Of a DNA stretch of 38,411 nucleotides, positions 25,608 through 33,894 are shown piece after piece; the stretch's first letter is position 1; each line of letters starts with the position of its first letter. Made by a program: the position numbers and the translations under genes. The notes under the pieces are model-generated. The model saw only the letters and a program-made list of their open reading frames with translations, was not told the origin of the DNA and searched no databases. The stretch comes from CAVVTR01 sp963751245 (GTDB taxonomy: Bacteria > Acidobacteriota > Thermoanaerobaculia > Thermoanaerobaculales > Thermoanaerobaculaceae), in the NCBI GenBank assembly GCA_963751245.1, contig CAVVTR010000020.1:1-38411 (forward strand), written 5' to 3'.

Positions 25608-25726
25608 CGCCGTCCCTCCCCGCCCCGCGGGCGGCCGTCCTCCGCGAGCCTCCGTCTCATGATCATCGTAACTCCATCAGACGCGCCGCTCTGCCGTTTC
25701 CTTCCCCGAGGCCCGCGCAGCGGCCC

Positions 25727-25756
25727 TTGAGGGGCAACCGGAGGGACGGCTATAGT
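25727..25756 (+). promoter_or_regulatory. Probable sigma70 promoter of the FAD oxidoreductase operon
   Basis: TTGAGG (25727-25732) and TATAGT (25751-25756) are separated by 18 nt. They lie 33 nt upstream of the ATG at 25789, which has its own GGAGGGGG ribosome site. The pair matches four of six (-35) and five of six (-10) consensus positions. Confidence 0.65.
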
Positions 25757-25788
25757 CCAGGGGTTGCCTGTCGTGGAGGGGGCGGCGG

Positions 25789-26946
25789 ATGCCTGAGCGG
25801 TACGATGTCATCGTCGTCGGAGCCGGCGTCGTGGGGTGCAGCGTCGCCTTCCACCTGGCCGGGATGGGGCGGCGGCGGGTCTGCGTCCTGGAGGGCGAGG
25901 GGATGCCGGCGTGCGGCTCCACGGCGAAGGCCAACGGCGGCATCCGGGCGCAGTTCACGACCGCAGTCAACGTCCGCATGTCCCTCGCCTCCATGGAGAT
26001 CCTCGACGGCCTCGCTCCCGCCATCGGCGACCCTCCCCTCTACCGCAAGGCGGGCTATTTGTTTCTCACCGCGGATCCGGTCCGCCTCGAGGCCATGACG
26101 GCCGCGGCGGTGCTCCAGCGCTCGCTGGGCGTCGCCGTCGACGTGCTCGACGCGGCGGCGGTACGCCGGACGGCACCCTTCGTGGCGGCGGGGGACCTGG
26201 TCGGCGGCACCTTCGGCGCCCGCGACGGCTTCATCGATCCCGGCGGCCTCGCCTCCTTCTTCCTGCGCGAGGCCACCGCGTCCGGGGTCCGGCTCCGCAC
26301 CTCCTGCGCGGCCACGGCAGTCCGCCGGGACCCCTCGGGCGACCTCGCGGTCCGCACCCTGGGCGGCGACCTCTACGCGCCGGTGGTGGTCGACGCCGCC
26401 GGGACCCGCGCCGCGCGGCTGGCCGCCACGCTGGGGGTGGAGCTGCCCGTGGAGCCGGTGCGGCGCCACATCGTGGTGTCCGGCCCCTGCCCGGCGTGGC
26501 CGCCGGTGATCCCCATGACCATCGACGCCGACTCCGGCGTCCTCGTCCGCCGGGAGGGCGACCGGGTCGCCGTCGCCTACTCCAACCCCGAAGAGCCACC
26601 CGGCTGCGACGATACCTTCGACCCCGACTTTCCGCTCCGGCTCGCCGGGCCGCTGGAGCACCGCTTTCCCGCCGTGGCCGCCGCCGGCGTCGACCTGCGC
26701 CGGAGCTGGGCGGGCCTGTACGCGGTGACACCCGACCACCACGCCATCCTGGGTGAGGTGGCCGGGCATCCCGGCTTCGTCCTCGCCTGCGGCTTCTCCG
26801 GTCACGGCGTGATGCACGCTCCGGCGGCGGGCCGGGCCATCGCCGAGCTCATCGTGACCGGTGCGAGCCGGAGCGTGGACATCACACCCCTCGCCCTCGA
26901 ACGCTTCTCCCGCGGCGGGGCGATCGACGAGACCATGGTGCTGTGA
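25789..26946 (+). CDS. FAD-dependent amine/amino-acid oxidoreductase (DAO family)
   Basis: The 385-residue protein has an N-terminal FAD-binding motif (VIVVGAGVVGCSVAFHL, glycines at 11-16). A family-typical segment GSTAKANGGIRAQF is next to it, and a C-terminal FAD-contact region (AGLYAVTPDHHAILGE, then FVLACGFSGHGVMHAPA) is present. It resembles sarcosine oxidase beta, glycine oxidase and D-amino-acid or hydroxyproline dehydrogenase-type enzymes that oxidise a C-N bond. It is the first gene of a three-gene operon with an aminotransferase and an aldolase, which suggests an amino- or imino-acid catabolic route. The exact substrate is not readable. Confidence 0.87.
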   Translation: MPERYDVIVVGAGVVGCSVAFHLAGMGRRRVCVLEGEGMPACGSTAKANGGIRAQFTTAVNVRMSLASMEILDGLAPAIGDPPLYRKAGYLFLTADPVRLEAMTAAAVLQRSLGVAVDVLDAAAVRRTAPFVAAGDLVGGTFGARDGFIDPGGLASFFLREATASGVRLRTSCAATAVRRDPSGDLAVRTLGGDLYAPVVVDAAGTRAARLAATLGVELPVEPVRRHIVVSGPCPAWPPVIPMTIDADSGVLVRREGDRVAVAYSNPEEPPGCDDTFDPDFPLRLAGPLEHRFPAVAAAGVDLRRSWAGLYAVTPDHHAILGEVAGHPGFVLACGFSGHGVMHAPAAGRAIAELIVTGASRSVDITPLALERFSRGGAIDETMVL

Positions 26947-26991
26947 CCCCGGCGGACGGATGATCCCCCGCCGGACGGAAGGACGGAGACG

Positions 26992-28146
26992 ATGATCGAC
27001 GACACGCTGACCATGATTCCCGGGCCATCGCCGGTGCACCGGCGCATCCTCGAGGCGCTGGCGCGGCCCACCGTGTCCCACGTCTCCCCCGCCTTCGTGG
27101 AGGCGTTCTCGGAGGCCCTCGGGGCGTTCCGGGCGCTGGGCCAGAGCGCCGCGGCGCAGCCCGTGGTGGTCGCCGGCGGGGGCACCCTCGCCATGGAGAT
27201 GGCCCTGGTCAACGTCGTAGCGCCCGGCGAGAGGGTCCTGGTGATCTCCCAGGGCTACTTCGGCGACCGCTACGCCGAGCTCGCGGCCGCCTTCGGCATC
27301 GCGGCCGACGTGCTCCAGTGCCCGTGGGGGGAGGCCGTTCCCCCTTCCCTGGTGGCCGAGCGCCTGGCGGGGGCGCGGTACGCAGCCGTCACCATCACCC
27401 ACGTGGACACGTCCACGGGCGCGGCGGCGCCGGTCGCGGCGTACTGCGAGCTCCTGCGCGGGCGCCCCGAGCTCGTCGTCCTCGACGGGGTCTGCGCCAC
27501 CGGCGGCATCGACGAGCCCTTCGACGAGTGGGGCGTGGACGTGCTCCTCACCGCCCCCCAGAAGGCCATCGGCGCCCCTCCCGGGCTCGCCCTGTGCCTG
27601 TTCTCCCCCCGCGCCCTCGAGCGCCGGCGCGCCATGGCCGCCGTCCCCGCCTACTACTCCGACGTCCTGCGCTGGCTGCCCGTCATGCAGGACCCCGGGC
27701 GCTACTACTCCACCCCCTGCGTCAACGAGATCCTCGCCCTTCGCGAGGCCCTCGCCCTCGTCACCGCGGAGGGGCTCCCCGCGCGCTTCGCCCGCCACCG
27801 CGCGGTGGCCGCGGCGTTCCGGGCGGGCCTCGGCGCCGTGGGCCTGGTGCCGTTCACCGCACCGGGCTGCCTGGCCGAGACGCTCTCGGTGGTGCTCTAC
27901 CCCGACAGCATCGACGACGCCGAATTCCGCCGCGAGATGGCCGCCCGCGGCGTCGTCGTGGCCGGCGGCCTCGGCCCCGTCGCGGGCCGGGCGTTCCGGC
28001 TCGGCCACATGGGCAACATCGGTGCCGCCGAGGTGGCCGCGGCGCTGGAGGCCGTGGAGGGAAGCCTGCGGAGCCTCGGCGCCGCCGTGGATCCCGGCGC
28101 CGCCCTCGCCGCGGCGGCCCCCCACCTCGCCGGGTTCCGCCCGTGA
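26992..28146 (+). CDS. Alanine-glyoxylate-type aminotransferase (class V, PLP)
   Basis: The 384-residue class V PLP enzyme has PGPSPV at the N-terminus (MIPGPSPVHRRIL), the family motif HVDTSTGA (137-144), the PLP-contacting Asp165 (VVLDGVCATGG) and the Schiff-base Lys191 (TAPQKAIG). These features place it with alanine-glyoxylate, serine-glyoxylate and serine-pyruvate aminotransferases. With glyoxylate as acceptor it would form glycine. It lies 45 nt after the FAD oxidoreductase and 45 nt before the aldolase, on the same strand. The precise amino donor is not determined by sequence. Confidence 0.87.
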   Translation: MIDDTLTMIPGPSPVHRRILEALARPTVSHVSPAFVEAFSEALGAFRALGQSAAAQPVVVAGGGTLAMEMALVNVVAPGERVLVISQGYFGDRYAELAAAFGIAADVLQCPWGEAVPPSLVAERLAGARYAAVTITHVDTSTGAAAPVAAYCELLRGRPELVVLDGVCATGGIDEPFDEWGVDVLLTAPQKAIGAPPGLALCLFSPRALERRRAMAAVPAYYSDVLRWLPVMQDPGRYYSTPCVNEILALREALALVTAEGLPARFARHRAVAAAFRAGLGAVGLVPFTAPGCLAETLSVVLYPDSIDDAEFRREMAARGVVVAGGLGPVAGRAFRLGHMGNIGAAEVAAALEAVEGSLRSLGAAVDPGAALAAAAPHLAGFRP

Positions 28147-28191
28147 GGCGGTCGCCGGCGCTCCGTCCCGACGACTTTCGGAGGTGAAGCC

Positions 28192-29097
28192 ATGGACCTG
28201 TCAGGCATCTTCCCCCCGCTGACCACACCCTTCGAGAACGGCGACGCCTGTCCCGGCCGCCTCGCCGAGAACATCGCCCGCTACGAGGCCCAGGGCTTCG
28301 CCGGATACCTGGTGCTGGGCTCCACCGGGGAGGCCGCGTTCCTGGAGGAGGCCGAGAAGGTGGCGCTGCTGCGCGCCGCCCGCGCGGCCATTCCGGCCCG
28401 CCGCCGGCTCCTCGCCGGGGTCGGCCTGGAGAGCACCCGGGGGACCGTGCGCCTCGCCCGCGCGGCGGCCGACTGCGGCGCCGACGCGGTGCTCGTGCTC
28501 ACGCCCCACTACTTCCGCAGCCGCATGACGGCGGAGGTCCTTCTGCGCCACTTCGAGGCGGTGGCCGAGGCGTCACCGGCGCCGGTGCTGCTCTACAACG
28601 TGCCCGCGTTCACCGGCGTCGTGATCCCGCCGGCGGTGGTCGCCTCCCTGGCCGCCCACCCCAACGTGGTCGGGCTCAAGGACAGCTCCGGCGACCTCGG
28701 CTGGATGCTCGACGTCCTCTCCCGCGTGCCGCCCGCGTTCCAGGTGCTGTGCGGCAGCGCCTTCGCCATCCAGCCGGCCCTCGCCGCCGGCGCGGTGGGC
28801 GGCATCCTGGCGGCGGCCGACGCGCTGCCCGAGCCGTTCGTGGCGCTGTACGAGAGCTACCGTGCAGGCGACGACGCCACCGCGCAGTCGCTCCAGAAGC
28901 GCGTCATGGCGGCGGCGAGGACGCTGGTGAGCGGGTACGGCATCGCCGGGATCAAGGCCGCCATGGACCTGCGCGGCCTCCACGGCGGGGTTCCGCGCCC
29001 GCCGCTGGGACCGTCCTCCGAGGCGGACCGGGCGGCGATCCGGACGCTCCTCGAGGACCTCGTGGCGCAGGGCCTGCTGCCCTCGGTGCCGCTGTAG
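28192..29097 (+). CDS. DapA/HOGA-superfamily aldolase, probably not DapA
   Basis: The 301-residue TIM-barrel lyase has the carboxylate-binding loop GSTGE (43-47), Tyr135 (LLYNVPAFTG) and Schiff-base Lys163 (GLKDSSGD). In true dihydrodipicolinate synthase the tyrosine motif is normally YNVP-x-RT, with an Arg that binds the aspartate-semialdehyde carboxylate. Here the position is Phe, so lysine biosynthesis is unlikely. The operon partner is an alanine-glyoxylate-type aminotransferase, which favours a 4-hydroxy-2-oxoglutarate-aldolase-like activity giving pyruvate and glyoxylate. This is inference from motif and context. A clear GGAGGTG site lies before ATG 28192. Confidence 0.85.
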   Translation: MDLSGIFPPLTTPFENGDACPGRLAENIARYEAQGFAGYLVLGSTGEAAFLEEAEKVALLRAARAAIPARRRLLAGVGLESTRGTVRLARAAADCGADAVLVLTPHYFRSRMTAEVLLRHFEAVAEASPAPVLLYNVPAFTGVVIPPAVVASLAAHPNVVGLKDSSGDLGWMLDVLSRVPPAFQVLCGSAFAIQPALAAGAVGGILAAADALPEPFVALYESYRAGDDATAQSLQKRVMAAARTLVSGYGIAGIKAAMDLRGLHGGVPRPPLGPSSEADRAAIRTLLEDLVAQGLLPSVPL

Positions 29098-29099
29098 GC

Positions 29100-29115
29100 C
29101 CGGAGGGGCCTCCGG
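29100..29115. terminator. Hairpin between convergent genes (weak terminator candidate)
   Basis: CCGGAGG-GG-CCTCCGG lies just after the aldolase stop and against the end of the tetR-type gene. It has no T-run on either side and a very small loop, so it may only weakly stop transcription in either direction. Confidence 0.35.
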
Positions 29116-29116
29116 C

Positions 29117-29773
29117 TCAGCCGTCGCCGCGCAGCACGGCCTCCATCACGGCGGCGAGCTCCTCCTCCAGGGGGGGCGCGCCGCCCGGGAGCCGGGGCTT
29201 CTGCACGAGCATGGCGAGCCACGCGGCGCCGTGGGCCACGCTGTCGTGCCCGATGGCCGCCGCGGCCAGCCGCCTCAGCAGCACGAGGCCTCCGCCCTGG
29301 CCCAGCGCCGGCGAGCGCCCCTCCAGCGCCGCCGCCACGCCCGCGGCCACACGGCCGATGCGCCGCACCACGGCCACCGCCCCCGACAGGTCCCCCCGCT
29401 CCTCCAAGGCCCCCGGCAGGAGCGCCAGCAGCCGGGCCAGGGCGGGGCGTCCGGCGACGGAGGCCGCGAGGGGGCGCGCCAGGGCGGCGGGAGGCGCCCC
29501 GGCGGGCAGCGCCTCGAGCCGCGCCTCCACGTCCCCGGCCCACTCGGACACCTCGAGCTCGAGGACCCGGAGGAAGACGACCGCCCGGCTGCCGAAGTAG
29601 AGGGACGGCGTACCCCGGGGCACACCGGCGCGCTGCCCCACGGCGTCGAGGGTCACGTCGACGAAGGACGCGTGGAGAAAGAGGTGGCCGGCGGCGGCCA
29701 GGATGGCCCCCTCGCGCTCCGCCCGCGCCTTCCTCGCCCCCTCGCGCTTCTCGCGGTTCACCAGCCCAGCCAT
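29117..29773 (-). CDS. TetR-family transcriptional regulator
   Basis: The 218-residue protein has an N-terminal TetR helix-turn-helix (about residues 20-65: EREGAILAAAGHLFL, VTLDAVGQRAGVPRGTPSLYFGSR). An Ala/Leu-rich ligand-binding domain follows. The ATG at 29773 is preferred over upstream starts (to 29881) because AGGAGG lies seven bases before it and the family normally begins here. It is divergent from the FAD monooxygenase, whose start is 106 nt away, so it most likely represses that gene and itself. It is convergent with the aldolase operon, with 19 nt between the two stops. Confidence 0.85.
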   Translation of the reverse strand: MAGLVNREKREGARKARAEREGAILAAAGHLFLHASFVDVTLDAVGQRAGVPRGTPSLYFGSRAVVFLRVLELEVSEWAGDVEARLEALPAGAPPAALARPLAASVAGRPALARLLALLPGALEERGDLSGAVAVVRRIGRVAAGVAAALEGRSPALGQGGGLVLLRRLAAAAIGHDSVAHGAAWLAMLVQKPRLPGGAPPLEEELAAVMEAVLRGDG

Positions 29774-29879
29774 TTCCCGGCCTCCTCTCAGGACCATGCC
29801 GCGGTCCCTCCGCCACCGTAGCAGGGCCCGTCCCGGCCGGTGGATGGTACCCTGAAGGCGAAGCAAGAGGGGTGACATC
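29774..29879. promoter_or_regulatory. Shared divergent control region of tetR and monooxygenase genes
   Basis: These 106 nt separate the two divergent starts and must hold both promoters and presumably the TetR operator. I see no long perfect dyad. The plus side ends in GAGGGGTG, the ribosome site for the monooxygenase. Confidence 0.4.
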
Positions 29880-31169
29880 ATGGCGCTGCCACGTCAGACG
29901 CAGGTCCTCGTCGCGGGCGCCGGGCCGGTCGGCCTGACCGCTGCCCTGGTGCTGTCGGAGCTGGGTGTGGAGGTGGAGGTCATCGACGAGGAGTGGCGCT
30001 CCTCGGTCCACAACTACGCCCTGGCGCTCCATCCCGCGACCCTCGCCGTGCTCGACGCTCTCGGGGTGGCGGAAGCGCTCGTCGCCGAGGGCCGGCGCGT
30101 GCGCTCCATCGCGTTCTGGGAGGGCGGCGAGCAGCGCGCGGCCGTGGACCTGCGCGCCCTGGACGGCCCGTTCCCCTTCGCCCTGGTCGTGCCCCAGTCG
30201 CGCCTCGAGAGCGCCCTGGAAGCCCGCCTGCGGGAGCGGGGCGTCCGCGTCCACTGGGACCACCGTCTCGCCGCGTTCAAGGACGCCGGCAGCCAGGTGA
30301 CGGCCACGGTGAACCGCATGGAGCGGGTCTCCGGCGGTTACGCGGCGGCCACCAGCCTGTCGGCGGTGAACAAGACGTTCAGCGTCCGCGCCGGCTTCCT
30401 CATCGGCGCCGACGGTCACCACTCCGTGGTCCGGCGGCAGCTCCGCGCCGCCTTCGACAAGATCGGCGAGCCGCACCTGTTCGGCGTCTTCGAGCTCCTC
30501 GGCGGCACCGACTCCGGTGACGAGACGCGCGTCGTGCTGGACGACGACACCTCGTCGGCGCTTTGGCCGATGGGCGCCGAACGTGTCCGGTGGACCTTCG
30601 AGCTGCGCGACGCCGCCGAGATGCTCGGCCGTTCCCAGACGCACCGGGCGGTGGTCCAGATCGGCCAGCGCGCCTACCCGCAGGTCGCCAGGGCCCTCCT
30701 CGCCGACCTCCTGGCGGAGCGCGCGCCCTGGTTCGGCACCACCGTGGAGGACATCACCTGGTCGGTGGCGGTCCGCTTCGAGCAGCGCCTCGCCAACCGC
30801 CTCGGCCACGGTCACGTCTGGCTCGCCGGAGACGCCGCCCACCTGGCGCGGCCCCTGGGGATGCACAGCATGAACGTCGGGATCCGCGAGGCCCGCCAGC
30901 TCGCCGAGATCGCCGCCGACGTCGTCCGGTCCGCCTCCGGGACCGAGCGCCTGGACCGCTACGGCCTCGACCGCGGCGAGGAGTGGCGCGCCCTGCTCTC
31001 CGGCGCCCTGGGGTTCCGCGCCGCCGCGGGGGCGACGGCGTGGGTCGCGCGCCGGCTCGCCCGCATCCCGGAGTGCATTCCCGCCTCGGGGGCACAGCTG
31101 GACACCCTCCTCGCCCAGTTGGGCGTGGAGCGCAGGCCGTTCTCCGTCGCGGCGGAGGACCGCGACTGA
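29880..31169 (+). CDS. FAD-dependent aromatic-type monooxygenase
   Basis: The 429-residue flavoprotein hydroxylase has the FAD motif GAGPVG (13-18), a DG-type motif (LIGADGHHSVVRRQL, about 175-190) binding FAD and NADPH, and GDAAHLARPLGMHSMN (about 316-331), where GD contacts the FAD ribose. These are the three fingerprints of the PHBH/UbiH/Pheno-hydroxylase group. The substrate is probably an aromatic or polyketide-like compound but cannot be specified. It is divergent from a TetR gene, a common arrangement for substrate-induced control. The HhH gene starts 12 nt after its stop. Confidence 0.87.
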   Translation: MALPRQTQVLVAGAGPVGLTAALVLSELGVEVEVIDEEWRSSVHNYALALHPATLAVLDALGVAEALVAEGRRVRSIAFWEGGEQRAAVDLRALDGPFPFALVVPQSRLESALEARLRERGVRVHWDHRLAAFKDAGSQVTATVNRMERVSGGYAAATSLSAVNKTFSVRAGFLIGADGHHSVVRRQLRAAFDKIGEPHLFGVFELLGGTDSGDETRVVLDDDTSSALWPMGAERVRWTFELRDAAEMLGRSQTHRAVVQIGQRAYPQVARALLADLLAERAPWFGTTVEDITWSVAVRFEQRLANRLGHGHVWLAGDAAHLARPLGMHSMNVGIREARQLAEIAADVVRSASGTERLDRYGLDRGEEWRALLSGALGFRAAAGATAWVARRLARIPECIPASGAQLDTLLAQLGVERRPFSVAAEDRD

Positions 31170-31180
31170 GGGCCCGGGCC

Positions 31181-32101
31181 ATGGCAGGCGGGCGCCATCC
31201 GGGGGAGGCCCCCCATCACGAGGCGATCGTGGTGAGGGAGGGCTCCGACCTGAACCGCCTCGTCGCCTCGCTGCTCCGGGAGGCCGCCGACGTGCTCGAG
31301 CAGCAGGGCGCGGAGCCGTTCCGCGTCACCGCCTACCGCCGCGGCGCGGACACCGTGGACCACCTCTCGGACCCCGTGGAGCGGATCCTGGCCGGCGGCG
31401 GCACGACCGCGCTGGAGACGCTGCCCGGCGTGGGCAGGGGCATCGCCGCGGCGATCTCCGAGATCGTCCGCACCGGTCGCTGGAGCCAGCTCGAACGCCT
31501 GCGCGGCGAGCTCGACGCCGAGCATCTCTTCCGCCTGCTCCCCGGTGTCGGTTCGACCCTGGCCGGCAGGCTCCACGACACCCTCCACGTGGACACCCTC
31601 GAGGCCCTGGAGATCGCCGCCCACGACGGGCGCCTCGAGGCGGTCGAGGGGGTCGGCCGGGCCCGCGCCGAGGCGATCCGTCTCGCCCTGGCCTCGCTGC
31701 TGGGACGGCGCCACCGGCCCCGCCCCCGGCGGGAGCCCGGTGTCGGCGACCTCCTCGACGTGGACGCGGAGTACCGGCGGCGGGCGGCCGCGGGCGAGCT
31801 GCGCACCATCGCGCCGCGCCGGTTCAATCCGGAGCACGCCGCGTGGCTTCCGGTCCTCCACACCCGGCGGGGCGACTGGGAGATCACGGCGCTGTTCTCC
31901 AACACCGCACGGGCCCACGAGCTGGACCGGACCCGCGACTGGGTGGTGCTCTACTTCTACGACGGCGAGCAGGTGGAGGGACAGCGCACCGTGGTCACCG
32001 AGCACCGGGGGGCGCTGGAGGGACGGCGGGTGGTGCGGGGACGCGAGGCCGAGTGCCGGGGGTTCCACCTGGACGGGGAGCCGGGACCCGGTGCCCGCTG
32101 A
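31181..32101 (+). CDS. PolX-N-terminal-like helix-hairpin-helix protein
   Basis: The 306-residue protein has an N-terminal region like the 8-kDa domain of family X DNA polymerases (LNRLVASLLREAADVLEQQG, then EPFRVTAYRRGADTV). Three HhH-type segments follow: LETLPGVGRGIAAAISEIV, FRLLPGVGSTLAGRL and LEAVEGVGRARAEAIRLAL. The polymerase palm and the PHP domain of full PolX are absent. Instead the C-terminal ~120 residues (RTIAPRRFNPEHAAWLPVLH, then WEITALFSNTARAHELDRTRDW) form an uncharacterised domain. DNA binding is likely; the role is unknown. It overlaps the aceK start by 11 nt. ATG 31181 has a GAGG site nine bases upstream. Confidence 0.8.
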   Translation: MAGGRHPGEAPHHEAIVVREGSDLNRLVASLLREAADVLEQQGAEPFRVTAYRRGADTVDHLSDPVERILAGGGTTALETLPGVGRGIAAAISEIVRTGRWSQLERLRGELDAEHLFRLLPGVGSTLAGRLHDTLHVDTLEALEIAAHDGRLEAVEGVGRARAEAIRLALASLLGRRHRPRPRREPGVGDLLDVDAEYRRRAAAGELRTIAPRRFNPEHAAWLPVLHTRRGDWEITALFSNTARAHELDRTRDWVVLYFYDGEQVEGQRTVVTEHRGALEGRRVVRGREAECRGFHLDGEPGPGAR

Positions 32102-33884
32102 GCCCGCGGACACCCCTCCCGGCGGGGGCCGGCGCGCCGGCCGGAGACGCCTGGCCGGCCTCGCGGCCGCGGCGGTGCTCGATGCGTTCGACCGGTACTC
32201 GGCGGCCTTCGAAGCCGTCACCGCCAGGGCCCGCCGGCGGTTCGAGACCAGGGACTGGAGCGGCGGGCGCCGCGACGACGTCGAGCGGCTCGACCTCTAC
32301 GAGGCGGCCCTCGACGCCGTGACGGCGTCACTGAAGGCGATGCTGGGCGGCGGCTGGCGGGAGCGCTCGCTGTGGACCGCGGCCAGGGAGACCTTCGGCG
32401 GCCTCGTCACGGGGCGCCACGACGCGGAGCCGGCGAGCACGTTCTTCAACTCGGTGACCCGCAGGATCTTTCTCACCGTGGGGATCGCCCGCGACATCGA
32501 GTTCTTCCGCTGGGACCCGCTGCCCTCGCCGCCGCTGGACGAACCTGTGGAGACCACCTGGGTCAGCCGGGGCGACACCGTGGAGCTGATCCGGGACGTG
32601 CTGGCCAGCCACGCCTTCGACGCCCCCTTCGAGGACCTGCAGCGGGACGCGGTCCGCGTCGCCCGGGAGGTCGACCTCCACGTCTGGCCGTTCACGGGCT
32701 ACACCCACGACTTCGCCCTCGACGTCCTCCGCGCCCCGTTCTTCCGCAATACCACCGCCTACCTGATCGGCCGCATCCGGGCCGGGGGCGCCGTGCTCCC
32801 CTTCGCGCTGCCGCTGCGCCACGGTGACGGCGGGGTTTACGCCGACGGGGTGCTGCTGTGCGAGGCCGAGGTCTCCATCGTGTTCAGCTTCGCGTTCTCG
32901 TACTTCCACGTCGAGATCCGCCGCCACGACGCCGTCATCGGCTTCCTGCGCTCGATCCTGCCGGAGAAGCCGGTGGCCGAGCTCTCCATCTCCCTGGGCT
33001 TCAACCGCCACGGGCGCACCGAATTCTACCGCGACCTCCACCGCCACATCCACCGGGTGGGGGAGCCGTTCGTCATCGCCCCCGGCCGCGAGGGCGCCAT
33101 GATGATCGCCTTCACCCTCGCCCACTACGACTTCGTCTTCAAGGTCATCAAGGACCGGCCCTGCTTCCTGCGCTCGCCGGGGCCCGCGCCCAAGTCCGGG
33201 ACGCGGGCGGACGTGATGGCGTGCTACGACTTCGTCGCCCACCGCGACCGCGCCGGACGGATGGTGGACACCCAGGAGTTCGTCAACCTGCGCTTCCGCA
33301 AGCGGCGGTTCGCCCCCGAGCTCCTCGACGAGCTGCGCCGGGCGGGACGGACCTCCGTGAGCGAGGACGACACCCACGTGGTCATCCGCCACGTCTACGT
33401 GCAGCGCAAGGTGCAGCCCCTCCCCCTCTACCTGGTGGAGGAGGACGACCCCGAGGCGATCCGCCACATCGTGCTGGACTTCGGCCGGTTCCTCGGCGAC
33501 CTCTCGGCCACCGGCATCTTCCCGGGCGACCTCTTCAACCTGTGGAACTACGGCGTCACCCGGCGCCGGCGGGTCGTCCTGTTTGACTACGACGACGTCA
33601 TGCCCATCGAGCGCGTGCGCTTCCTGGAGAAGCCCCGGCCGACGAGCGACGCCGACGAGCTCGTCGCGGAGGAGGACCGCATCGTCGCCGGTCCCGCCGA
33701 CTTCTTCATGGACGAGATCCGGCGCTACTCCGGGCTGCCCCGCCCGCTGCGCGGCATCTTCGAGGCCGCCCACGCCGAGCTGTTCACGGTGGAGTTCTGG
33801 CGCACCGCGCAGCGGCGGGTCGCGGAGGGGCTGCCCGCGGACGTGGTGCCCTACGAGGAGCGGCGCCGCTTCCCGCGGCCCTGA
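32091..33884 (+). CDS. aceK: Isocitrate dehydrogenase kinase/phosphatase
   Basis: The 597-residue bifunctional enzyme phosphorylates and dephosphorylates isocitrate dehydrogenase, switching carbon between the TCA cycle and the glyoxylate shunt. Whole-length similarity is clear, including DLHVWPFTGYTHDFALDV-like N-terminal sequence, the ATP-binding loop APGREGAMMIAFTL (about residue 330), GDLFNLWNYGVTRRRRVVLF and the catalytic DYDDV (about 498). Length is normal for the family. The GTG at 32091 is in frame and overlaps the HhH gene by 11 nt, with GGGGAG ten bases upstream; the exact start is less sure than the identity. The gene implies isocitrate lyase and malate synthase elsewhere in the genome. 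Confidence 0.93.
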   Translation: MPAEPADTPPGGGRRAGRRRLAGLAAAAVLDAFDRYSAAFEAVTARARRRFETRDWSGGRRDDVERLDLYEAALDAVTASLKAMLGGGWRERSLWTAARETFGGLVTGRHDAEPASTFFNSVTRRIFLTVGIARDIEFFRWDPLPSPPLDEPVETTWVSRGDTVELIRDVLASHAFDAPFEDLQRDAVRVAREVDLHVWPFTGYTHDFALDVLRAPFFRNTTAYLIGRIRAGGAVLPFALPLRHGDGGVYADGVLLCEAEVSIVFSFAFSYFHVEIRRHDAVIGFLRSILPEKPVAELSISLGFNRHGRTEFYRDLHRHIHRVGEPFVIAPGREGAMMIAFTLAHYDFVFKVIKDRPCFLRSPGPAPKSGTRADVMACYDFVAHRDRAGRMVDTQEFVNLRFRKRRFAPELLDELRRAGRTSVSEDDTHVVIRHVYVQRKVQPLPLYLVEEDDPEAIRHIVLDFGRFLGDLSATGIFPGDLFNLWNYGVTRRRRVVLFDYDDVMPIERVRFLEKPRPTSDADELVAEEDRIVAGPADFFMDEIRRYSGLPRPLRGIFEAAHAELFTVEFWRTAQRRVAEGLPADVVPYEERRRFPRP

Positions 33885-33894
33885 GCCGGCTCAG
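33881..33894. repeat. Palindrome covering both convergent stop codons
   Basis: CTGAGCCGGCTCAG is a perfect 14-bp palindrome. Its left half contains the TGA of aceK (33882-33884) and its right half, read on the other strand, the TGA of the DUF1820 gene (33893-33891). It may serve as a minimal bidirectional hairpin. Confidence 0.75.

Noticed and set aside
25750..28125. 791-codon minus-strand frame opposite the FAD oxidoreductase and aminotransferase
   Set aside because: It crosses two well-supported genes and has repetitive Gly/Asp/Ala content only.
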